From: Lysobacter_C sp966210725
GTDB taxonomy: Bacteria; Pseudomonadota; Gammaproteobacteria; Xanthomonadales; Xanthomonadaceae
NCBI GenBank assembly: GCA_966210725.1
Contig: CBIHLN010000044.1
Span: 1 to 20,459, forward strand
Length of the DNA: 20,459 nt
Direction of reading: 5' to 3'
This document shows, in pieces, positions 14,844 to 20,459 of this stretch (positions are counted from its first letter, which is position 1; every line of letters starts with the position of its first letter). The notes beneath the pieces are model-generated. The model saw only the letters and a list, made by a program, of their open reading frames with translations, was not told the DNA's origin and searched no databases. Made by a program: the position numbers and the translations under genes.

Positions 14844-15641
14844 TTACACGTCCTCGGGGTCATCCACCGACGCGTCGGGCCGCTCCCACGGGTGCCGGCG
14901 GTGATGGAACACCATGAGGAACGCCGCCACCGTCCATGCCCAGGCCGCGGTCCAGCCGGCGAGGATGTCCGACGGGAAGTGGACGCCGAGGTACACGCGC
15001 GACGCGCCGACCAGTACCGCGAAAGCGCCGGCGACCGCGAGCACCGGCCAGCGCCAGCGCGTTCGCCACATCAGCAGGATGGCCACCGCCGCCAGCGTCA
15101 TCGACCCCATCGCGTGGCCGGACGGGAAGCTGTAGGTGTCTTCCGGCAACAGCGACATCCAGAGGTCAGGGCGCTCGCGTGCGTACAGCTGCTTGGTCGC
15201 CATGTTCAGCAGGGCCGAGCCGCCCAGCGCCACGCCGGCAAACAGGCCCTCGCGCATCCGCCCTTTCCACGCCAGCGCCAGCACCAGCACCACGTCGAAC
15301 GGCACCACGAACCACTCGTAGCCCAGGTGCGTGACGACCGAGAAGAAGCGGTCGGCGTCGGGCGAGGCCATCGCCCGGGCCCAGTGCAGCAGCGGCGCAT
15401 CGAAGGCGAAGGAATCGCCATCCTCGACCTCGTCGGCCAGTTCCGCGAAGCCCCACAGCGGCAGCAGCAGCGCGACGAATACCAGCAGCAGCCTGCGCCA
15501 GTAGCGGCGCAGGAAATTCAGGCCGAACCGGCCTTCGACCAGGAACGTCCAGAGCTTGAGGTGGAAGGCGCTGCGGACCGGCCCTTCGTGGCCGCGGTCA
15601 GCCGGTGCCCCGGGCGGCGTACTTTCGTTCGACATAGTCAT
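14844..15641 (-). CDS. PAP2-superfamily membrane phosphatase
   Basis: A membrane phosphatase of 265 residues. The three PAP2 motifs are complete: KQLYARERP (Lys150, Arg157), PSGH (173-176) and SRVYLGVHFPSD (Arg215, catalytic His221, Asp225). About five to six hydrophobic spans are visible, starting at 50-66. Such proteins remove phosphate from lipid pyrophosphates or phosphatidates, for example undecaprenyl pyrophosphate or phosphatidylglycerophosphate, on the periplasmic side. ATG at 15641 or 15635 both lie inside the last codons of ispG; no non-overlapping start keeps the N-terminus, so the overlap is real and suggests translational coupling. Substrate is unproven, but the ispG link hints at an isoprenoid lipid. 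Confidence 0.87.
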   Translation of the reverse strand: MTMSNESTPPGAPADRGHEGPVRSAFHLKLWTFLVEGRFGLNFLRRYWRRLLLVFVALLLPLWGFAELADEVEDGDSFAFDAPLLHWARAMASPDADRFFSVVTHLGYEWFVVPFDVVLVLALAWKGRMREGLFAGVALGGSALLNMATKQLYARERPDLWMSLLPEDTYSFPSGHAMGSMTLAAVAILLMWRTRWRWPVLAVAGAFAVLVGASRVYLGVHFPSDILAGWTAAWAWTVAAFLMVFHHRRHPWERPDASVDDPEDV

Positions 15642-16866
15642 CGATCAGCGCAACGAATTCGCTGGCGATGTTCTCACCCCGCAGGGTGACGGTCTTTTCA
15701 CCGTCCTCGAACACCGGTGCCGACGGCGCCTCGCCCGTGCCCGGCAGCGAGATGCCGATATTGGCGTGGCGCGATTCGCCCGGGCCGTTGACCACGCAGC
15801 CCATCACCGCGAGCGTCAGGTTCTCCGCACCGGGATGGCTGACCTTCCACTCAGGCATCTTCGCGCGCACGTGGGACTGCACCCGCTGCGCGAGCTCCTG
15901 GAAGAACGTGCTGGTGGTGCGCCCGCAGCCAGGGCAGGCCGTCACCATCGGCGTGAACGCGCGCAGGCCCATGGTCTGCAGCAGCTCCTGCGCAACGATG
16001 ACCTCATGCGTACGTGACTGGCCGGGTTCGGGCGTAAGCGAAATGCGGATCGTGTCGCCGATGCCTTCCTGCAGCAGCACGCCCAGCGCGGCGCTGGAGG
16101 CGACGATGCCCTTGCTGCCGATGCCGGCCTCGGTCAGGCCCAGGTGCAGCGCGTAATCACCGCGGGTGGCGAGCTCGCGGTACACCGCGATCAGCTCCTG
16201 CACGCCGCTGACCTTGGCGCTGAGCACGATGCGGTCGGCCGGCAGGCCCAGCTCGACGGCACGGTCGGCCGAGTCGAGCGCGGAGCGGATGAGCGCCTCG
16301 CGCAGCACGCGCCCGGCATCCCAGGGCTCGGCACGCGCGTGGTTCTCGTCCATCAACTGCGCGGCCAGCGCCTGGTCGAGCGAACCCCAGTTGGCACCGA
16401 TGCGGACCGGCTTGCCGTGGCGGATCGCCAGTTCGATCAGCGTGGCGAACTGGCTGTCCTTCTTCTTGCCGAACCCGACGTTGCCGGGGTTGATACGGTA
16501 CTTGGCCAGCACCTCGGCGCACGCCGGTTCCGCGGTCAGCAACTGGTGGCCGTTGTAATGGAAATCGCCGATCAGCGGCACCGACACGCCCATCATCGCC
16601 AGCCGGTCGACGATGCGCGGCACCGCGGCGGCGGCCTCGGCGGTATTGACGGTGATGCGCACCATCTCCGAGCCCGCGCGCCACAACTCGGCCACCTGCT
16701 GGGCCGTGCCGGCAACGTCGGCGGTGTCGGTGTTGGTCATCGACTGCACGACCACCGGCGCGCCGCCACCCACCTGTACGCCACCGATCTCCACGCCCCG
16801 CGTGATGCGGCGTGGCAGGGGGCCGTAGGGCGGGATCGAACATGGCGGCGCGGCGTCGAAATTCAT
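15598..16866 (-). CDS. ispG: 4-hydroxy-3-methylbut-2-enyl diphosphate synthase
   Basis: The [4Fe-4S] enzyme (GcpE) of the MEP pathway that turns methylerythritol cyclodiphosphate into HMBPP, the precursor of all isoprenoids including undecaprenyl phosphate and ubiquinone. It has 422 residues, longer than E. coli IspG (372), as is usual for the form in this bacterial family. The cluster ligands are Cys311 and Cys314 (TACPGCGRTT) and Cys357 (VMGCVVNGPGE), with catalytic Glu364. VVVQSMTNTDT and RIGANWGSLDQ are typical substrate-barrel segments. ATG at 16866 is followed by MNFDAAPP..., and the conserved part starts near residue 20. The PAP2 gene overlaps its 3' end by 44 bases. It is divergent from xseA. 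Confidence 0.96.
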   Translation of the reverse strand: MNFDAAPPCSIPPYGPLPRRITRGVEIGGVQVGGGAPVVVQSMTNTDTADVAGTAQQVAELWRAGSEMVRITVNTAEAAAAVPRIVDRLAMMGVSVPLIGDFHYNGHQLLTAEPACAEVLAKYRINPGNVGFGKKKDSQFATLIELAIRHGKPVRIGANWGSLDQALAAQLMDENHARAEPWDAGRVLREALIRSALDSADRAVELGLPADRIVLSAKVSGVQELIAVYRELATRGDYALHLGLTEAGIGSKGIVASSAALGVLLQEGIGDTIRISLTPEPGQSRTHEVIVAQELLQTMGLRAFTPMVTACPGCGRTTSTFFQELAQRVQSHVRAKMPEWKVSHPGAENLTLAVMGCVVNGPGESRHANIGISLPGTGEAPSAPVFEDGEKTVTLRGENIASEFVALIDDYVERKYAARGTG

Positions 16867-16898
16867 CCGCGCATTGTACCGCCGCGCCCCGCGCCTCC

Positions 16899-16922
16899 TG
16901 TAGGAGCGGCTTCAGCCGCGAT
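16899..16922 (+). repeat. REP element
   Basis: A 24-base copy with core GGAGCGGCTTCAGCCGCG, whose GCGGC-TTCA-GCCGC can fold as a 5-bp hairpin. It lies 32 bases beyond the ispG start, in the 152-bp gap between divergent ispG and xseA. The same element occurs at 18411 and, inverted, at 18555. Confidence 0.85.
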
Positions 16923-17018
16923 CGTCCCGCAGCCGGCCTCGATGCCCGCCCCTTCCCACGGAACGTGACCCGCCCTGTGCCGTGGGGTACGGTATCCAGC
17001 CGCCGGCGCCCCTCCCCG

Positions 17019-18365
17019 ATGACCCGCGACGACCCCAATGCCGTCCTGACCCCCAGCCAGCTCAACACGCTGGCGCGCGACCTGCTGGAAGGCAGCTTCC
17101 CGGCGGTGTGGGTCGAGGCTGAGCTCGGCAACGTGGCGCGGCCGGCTTCGGGGCACCTCTACCTGACGCTGAAGGACGCCCGCGCCCAGGTGCGAGCGGC
17201 GATGTTCAAACCCAAGAGCACGTGGCTGAAGTTCCAGCCGCGCGAGGGCATGCGCGTGCTCGTGCGCGGCCGGCTCACGCTGTACGAGGCGCGCGGCGAG
17301 TACCAGATGGTGCTCGACCACATGGAGGAGGCCGGCGAAGGCGCATTGCGCCGCGCGTTCGAGGAGATGAAGGCCCGGCTGGCGGCGGAGGGGTTGTTCG
17401 ACGACGGCCGCAAGCGCCCCCTGCCCTTGCATGCTCGGCGGATCGCGGTGATCACCTCGCCCACCGGCGCGGCGGTACGCGACGTATTGAGCGTGCTGGC
17501 GCGCCGCTTCCCCCTGGTGGAGGTCGACGTGCTGCCGGTCCCGGTGCAGGGCGACGCGGCGGCCGCCCAGATCCGCGACATGCTGCTGCGGGCCGATGCC
17601 TGCGGCCGCTACGACGTCATCGTGCTGGCGCGCGGCGGCGGCTCGCTGGAGGACCTGTGGGCGTTCAACGACGAGGCGCTCGCGCGTGCCGTTGCGGGCT
17701 GCGGCGTGCCGGTCGTCTCGGCTGTCGGCCACGAGACCGACTTCTCGCTGACGGATTTCGCGGCCGACCTGCGCGCACCGACACCCTCGGTCGCCGCCGA
17801 ACTGCTGGTGCCCAGCCGCGATGACCTGCTCGCGCGGCTGCGCGTGCTGCACGGCCGCATGCGAACGCTGCAGGCGCACGGGCTGCAGCGCGCCATCCAG
17901 GCGGCCGACCGCGCCGCGTTGCGGCTCAACGCCTTGCGGCCGCAGGCGCGGCTGCAGCTGCTGGCCCGGCGCCAGGACGAGGCGCTGCGCCGTCTGCATG
18001 CCGCGTGGCGAACCCGCGCCGAGCGCGACCGGTCCCGCCTGCGCCATGCCGATGCCGTGCTGCGCGCGGCCCATCCGCGCCGGCACCTGGCGCAACTGCG
18101 TGAGCGCCTCGCCTCGCTCGCGCCACGGCCGCAGGCCTGCATCGCGCGGCGCCTGGGCCACGAGGCGCTGCGGCTGCGTGCGGTGGCACGTTCGCTGGAA
18201 GCGGTCAGCCCGCTCGCGACCGTGGCGCGCGGGTACTCGATCGTCAGGCACGACTCCGGCCGGGTGGTGCGCAGCGTGCTCGATACGGCACCGGGCGACG
18301 CCCTCGAGGCGCGCGTGACGGACGGCTGGCTGCGGGTGCGGGTCGAAGGCTCGCGGCCTTCATGA
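17019..18365 (+). CDS. xseA: Exodeoxyribonuclease VII large subunit
   Basis: The large subunit of a nuclease that degrades single-stranded DNA from either end, acting in mismatch repair and DNA turnover with several XseB subunits (xseB is not in the window). It has 448 residues, against 456 in E. coli. The N-terminal OB fold includes LTPSQLNTLARDLLEGSFPAVWVEAELGN and GHLYLTLKD (about 10-105). The catalytic domain has AVITSPTGAAVRDVL, RGGGSLEDLWAFNDE and GHETDFSLTDFAADLRAPTPS, followed by a long Arg/Ala-rich helical stretch (about 265-410) and the conserved GYSIVRHDSGRVV. I start at ATG 17019, because the open frame upstream to 16812 encodes REP sequence (SGFSRDRPAAG) and antisense ispG, not the OB fold. 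No good ribosome binding site is seen. Confidence 0.95.
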   Translation: MTRDDPNAVLTPSQLNTLARDLLEGSFPAVWVEAELGNVARPASGHLYLTLKDARAQVRAAMFKPKSTWLKFQPREGMRVLVRGRLTLYEARGEYQMVLDHMEEAGEGALRRAFEEMKARLAAEGLFDDGRKRPLPLHARRIAVITSPTGAAVRDVLSVLARRFPLVEVDVLPVPVQGDAAAAQIRDMLLRADACGRYDVIVLARGGGSLEDLWAFNDEALARAVAGCGVPVVSAVGHETDFSLTDFAADLRAPTPSVAAELLVPSRDDLLARLRVLHGRMRTLQAHGLQRAIQAADRAALRLNALRPQARLQLLARRQDEALRRLHAAWRTRAERDRSRLRHADAVLRAAHPRRHLAQLRERLASLAPRPQACIARRLGHEALRLRAVARSLEAVSPLATVARGYSIVRHDSGRVVRSVLDTAPGDALEARVTDGWLRVRVEGSRPS

Positions 18366-18410
18366 GTGCACAAGCACGTGCCTTCGGCCGGGACCGCGTC
18401 CCCAGCCGGC

Positions 18411-18434
18411 TGTAGGAGCGGCTTCAGGCGCGAT
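18411..18434 (+). repeat. REP element, left member of an inverted pair
   Basis: It differs from the copy at 16899 by one base (CAGGCGCGAT for CAGCCGCGAT), which weakens its own hairpin. It lies 46 bases after the xseA stop and faces the copy at 18555 across 120 bases. Confidence 0.83.
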
Positions 18435-18554
18435 CGACACCCGCCCGCTGCAGGGGCGGGCCGAGCGACGTTTAACTCAACGCTCTGACTGTCCAAACCC
18501 GCACGCGATACGGGACCGCGCTGGATCTCGACTGCATCGTTCCGGCAGGTGCGG

Positions 18555-18578
18555 ATCGCGGCTGAAGCCGCTCCTACA
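18555..18578 (-). repeat. REP element, right member of an inverted pair
   Basis: The exact reverse complement of the REP at 16899 (reads ATCGCGGCTGAAGCCGCTCC on the plus strand). With the copy at 18411 it can pair over about 24 bases, so a transcript through the gap could form a long-range hairpin between xseA and the next gene. Confidence 0.85.
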
Positions 18579-18669
18579 GGCGCTTCGGTCGGGCGCATCC
18601 ATGCATCACGGGATGCACGTGACCCTGCGTTAACCCGACCTGCGCAAGCCTGCACGCCGGAGGACGCCG

Positions 18670-20115
18670 ATGCCCACGCTCAAGAAAACCTACCCGTACT
18701 ACCTCGCCAACCGGTCCGTCGCCGCCAACACCGACCTGGAGGTCCGCGACAAGTACAGCGGCAAGCGCGTGACCCGGGTGGCGATGGCCGACGCGGCCGC
18801 CGTCCGCAAGGCGATCGTTGCCGCGCACAAGGCGCGGGGCGCGATGGCGGCGTTTCCGCCGCATGCGCGGCGCGACGTGCTGGAGCATTGCGTCATGCGC
18901 TTCGAGGCGCGCCAGGAGGAGCTGGCCATAGCCCTGTGCATCGAGGCCGGCAAGCCGATCAACGATGCGCGCGGTGAAGTCACCCGACTGATCGATACCT
19001 TCCGCATCGCCGCCGGCGAGGCCACCCGGATCGGCGGCGAGGTACTGGAACTGGCGATCAGCGCGCGCACCGACGGCTACCGCGGCATGACCCGGCGCGT
19101 GCCGATCGGCGTGTGCAGCTTCATCACCCCGTTCAACTTCCCGCTTAACCTCGTGGCGCACAAGGTCGCGCCGGCGATCGCCGCCGGCTGCCCGTTCGTG
19201 CTGAAGCCGGCGGCCAAGACACCGGTGGGTGCGCTGATCATTGCCGAGGTGCTCGCGGAGACGGACCTGCCCAAGGGCGCGTTCTCGGTGATGCCCTGCT
19301 CCAACGAGGACGCTGCGCAACTGATCGAGGACGAACGCATTGCGTTGCTGAGCTTCACCGGTGGCCTGGTGGGCTGGGACCTGAAGGCCCGCGCGGGCCG
19401 CAAGAAGGTCACGCTGGAACTCGGCGGCAACGCGGCCTGCATCGTCGACGCCGACCCGGGCGCCCCGCTGGACCACGTGGTGGAGCGGCTGGTCTTCGGC
19501 GGCTATTACCAGAGCGGCCAGAGCTGCATCAGCGTGCAGCGCATCTACGCCCATGCCGACATCCACGACACGCTGCGTCGCAAGCTGAAGGCCGCGGTCG
19601 CGAAGCTGCGGATGGGCAACCCGCGCGAGGAGTCGACCTTCATCGGCCCGATGATCGACGAGGACGCCGCGAAGCGCGTGGAAAGCTGGATCGCCTCGGC
19701 GCGCAAGGCCGGTGCGAAGGTGCTGGTGGGCGGCCCGCGTGAAGGCAACCTGCTTCCCGCGGCATTGCTGGAAAAGGTGCCGCGCGATGCCGACCTTTAC
19801 CGCAAGGAGGCCTTCGGCCCGGTGGCCCTGATCGAGCCCTTCGACGATTTCGACGCGGCCATCGACGCCGTCAACGACAGCGAGTTCGGGCTGCAGGCCG
19901 GTGTGTTCACCGGACGGCTCGACCATGCCATGCGCGCCTGGGACCGGCTGGAGGTCGGCGGTGTGGTCGTCGGCGACGTGCCGAGCTTCCGCGTCGACAA
20001 CATGCCCTATGGAGGCATCAAGCAGTCCGGGCTGGGCCGCGAGGGCGTGCGCTGCGCGATCGAGGACATGACCGAGCCGCGGTTGCTGGTGATCCGCGAC
20101 ACCTCGAACACGTAA
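18670..20115 (+). CDS. Aldehyde dehydrogenase family protein (lactaldehyde DH/ALDH21-like)
   Basis: An NAD(P)-dependent aldehyde dehydrogenase of 481 residues. Asn156 lies in TPFNFPLNLVAHK, Lys179 in LKPAAKTP, the general base Glu250 in LELGGNAA and the nucleophile Cys286 in SGQSCISVQRIY. Glu in EAFGPV and the C-terminal MPYGGIKQSGLGREG complete the set. GQSCISVQR points to the group with archaeal lactaldehyde dehydrogenases, ALDH21 and phosphonoacetaldehyde-type enzymes, not to the ALDH7 enzyme at 9889; the substrate is unknown. GGAGG (18659-18663) sits six bases before the ATG. It stands alone: a REP-bearing gap lies upstream, and the convergent EAL gene lies downstream. An 8-bp hairpin right after its stop (20117-20144) may help end the transcript. 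Confidence 0.9.
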   Translation: MPTLKKTYPYYLANRSVAANTDLEVRDKYSGKRVTRVAMADAAAVRKAIVAAHKARGAMAAFPPHARRDVLEHCVMRFEARQEELAIALCIEAGKPINDARGEVTRLIDTFRIAAGEATRIGGEVLELAISARTDGYRGMTRRVPIGVCSFITPFNFPLNLVAHKVAPAIAAGCPFVLKPAAKTPVGALIIAEVLAETDLPKGAFSVMPCSNEDAAQLIEDERIALLSFTGGLVGWDLKARAGRKKVTLELGGNAACIVDADPGAPLDHVVERLVFGGYYQSGQSCISVQRIYAHADIHDTLRRKLKAAVAKLRMGNPREESTFIGPMIDEDAAKRVESWIASARKAGAKVLVGGPREGNLLPAALLEKVPRDADLYRKEAFGPVALIEPFDDFDAAIDAVNDSEFGLQAGVFTGRLDHAMRAWDRLEVGGVVVGDVPSFRVDNMPYGGIKQSGLGREGVRCAIEDMTEPRLLVIRDTSNT

Positions 20116-20116
20116 G

Positions 20117-20144
20117 GCGCCCGGCGCTCCAGGCATCCGGGTGC
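20117..20144 (+). terminator. Possible stem-loop at the 3' end of the aldehyde dehydrogenase
   Basis: GCGCCCGG and CCGGGTGC pair over 8 bases (one G-U) around a 12-base loop, directly after the TAA. No T run follows, so it is at best a weak or 3'-end-protecting hairpin. It lies in the 68-base gap between convergent genes. Confidence 0.25.
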
Positions 20145-20183
20145 GTGCCGCCCGTCCGGGTCCCGGCTGGGGCGAAGCGCCGC

Positions 20184-20459
20184 CTAGCGCGCCAGGTCCG
20201 CCACGTCGTGCACCGGGGCCAGTGATTCGGCCGGCCGACCGAACAGGTAGCCCTGCCCGTGGGCGCACCCGAGCTCGCGCAGCGCGACACGCTGGGCCTC
20301 GGTCTCGACGCCCTCGCCAATGGTGTGGATGCCCAGCGTGCCGGCCAGCGCCTGGATCGCGCGCACCACCGCCACCGCCTCGGGTCGGCTGTCGCCGGTC
20401 AGGCCGGCGACGAAGCTCTGGTCGATCTTCAGGCACTCGATCGGGAACCGGTGCAGGTA
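20184..20459 (-). CDS. EAL-domain protein (cyclic-di-GMP phosphodiesterase type), C-terminal fragment
   Basis: Only the last 91 residues are in the window; the gene runs off the right edge. YLHRFPIECLKIDQSFV carries the Lys-Ile-Asp motif of EAL domains. IGEGVETEAQRVALRELGCAHGQGYLFGRP carries the conserved catalytic-loop Glu (EGVET) and the QGYLFGRP end. These are late EAL motifs that active phosphodiesterases share, but the EAL signature itself and any GGDEF, PAS or membrane part are outside, so activity and input cannot be judged. The domain ends about 15 residues before the stop (ESLAPVHDVADLAR). It is convergent with the aldehyde dehydrogenase gene. Confidence 0.88.
   Translation of the reverse strand, partial: YLHRFPIECLKIDQSFVAGLTGDSRPEAVAVVRAIQALAGTLGIHTIGEGVETEAQRVALRELGCAHGQGYLFGRPAESLAPVHDVADLAR

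Larger units (their letters stand above)
18366..18669. other. 304-base gap with REP pair and small hairpins
   Basis: No gene is supported. It holds the two inverted REP copies (18411 and 18555). It also holds a perfect 7-bp stem-loop CCCGCCC/GGGCGGG (18440-18460, loop GCTGCAG, no T run) and a 6-bp stem-loop GCATCC/GGATGC (18595-18616). GGAGG at 18659-18663 is the ribosome binding site of the next gene. A promoter for that gene must lie here, but no convincing box pair is seen. Confidence 0.6.

Noticed and set aside
16812..17018. N-terminal extension of xseA
   Set aside because: The extra residues encode antisense ispG and REP sequence; the OB-fold domain starts right after the ATG at 17019.
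18440..18460. Stem-loop CCCGCCC/GGGCGGG as the xseA terminator
   Set aside because: The stem is good but no T run follows on either side, so it is listed only as a hairpin in the gap.
18574..20436. Minus-strand open frame of 620 codons
   Set aside because: Antisense to the aldehyde dehydrogenase and overlapping the EAL fragment in another frame; composition is typical of a shadow frame.

Overview
The window is about 70% GC and densely coded, and it reads as a chromosomal core segment of a Lysobacteraceae (Xanthomonadaceae) gammaproteobacterium of the Lysobacter/Luteimonas kind. The basis is the strong GC bias at third codon positions, the TGTAGGAGCGGCTTCAGCCG-type REP elements common in that family, the long form of IspG, and the mix of housekeeping genes. 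No phage, transposase, CRISPR array or foreign-looking island is visible. The genus is an inference.

Layout. 1-1338 (+): phaR and a phaB-type reductase, overlapping at the stop/start; they link to polyhydroxyalkanoate (PHA) metabolism. 1398-4251 (-): an M48 metalloprotease downstream of a TPR-like lipoprotein with a C-terminal SUMF1/FGE-like domain; this lipoprotein is divergent from rnd (RNase D, 4398-5501, +). 5654-5774: tRNA-Ala(CGC) and a rho-independent terminator. 5799-9447 (+): a secreted NlpC/P60 endopeptidase, an L,D-transpeptidase-fold lipoprotein and an APC permease, possibly a cell-wall peptide processing and uptake group. 9663-9739: tRNA-Arg(CCU). 9889-14837 (+): an ALDH7-type semialdehyde dehydrogenase, a small DUF4190-like membrane protein, pyrD, murB and a DMT/EamA transporter. 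14844-16866 (-): ispG with a PAP2 phosphatase gene starting inside its 3' end. 17019-18365 (+): xseA. 18366-18669: a 304-base gap with an inverted REP pair. 18670-20115 (+): a second aldehyde dehydrogenase. 20184 to the right edge (-): the C-terminal end of an EAL-domain protein.

How the genes fit together. Several serve the envelope: MurB makes UDP-MurNAc, IspG feeds isoprenoids (and so undecaprenyl phosphate), the PAP2 protein may dephosphorylate a lipid carrier, and the NlpC/P60 and L,D-transpeptidase proteins act on peptidoglycan. The rest are nucleotide and RNA/DNA metabolism (pyrD, rnd, xseA), carbon storage (phaR, phaB) and aldehyde oxidation. I see no clear novel system. The points most worth a second look are the Cys-less SUMF1 lipoprotein with its M48 partner, the NlpC/P60-L,D-transpeptidase-permease group, the ispG/PAP2 overlap, and the repeat and hairpin elements between genes.
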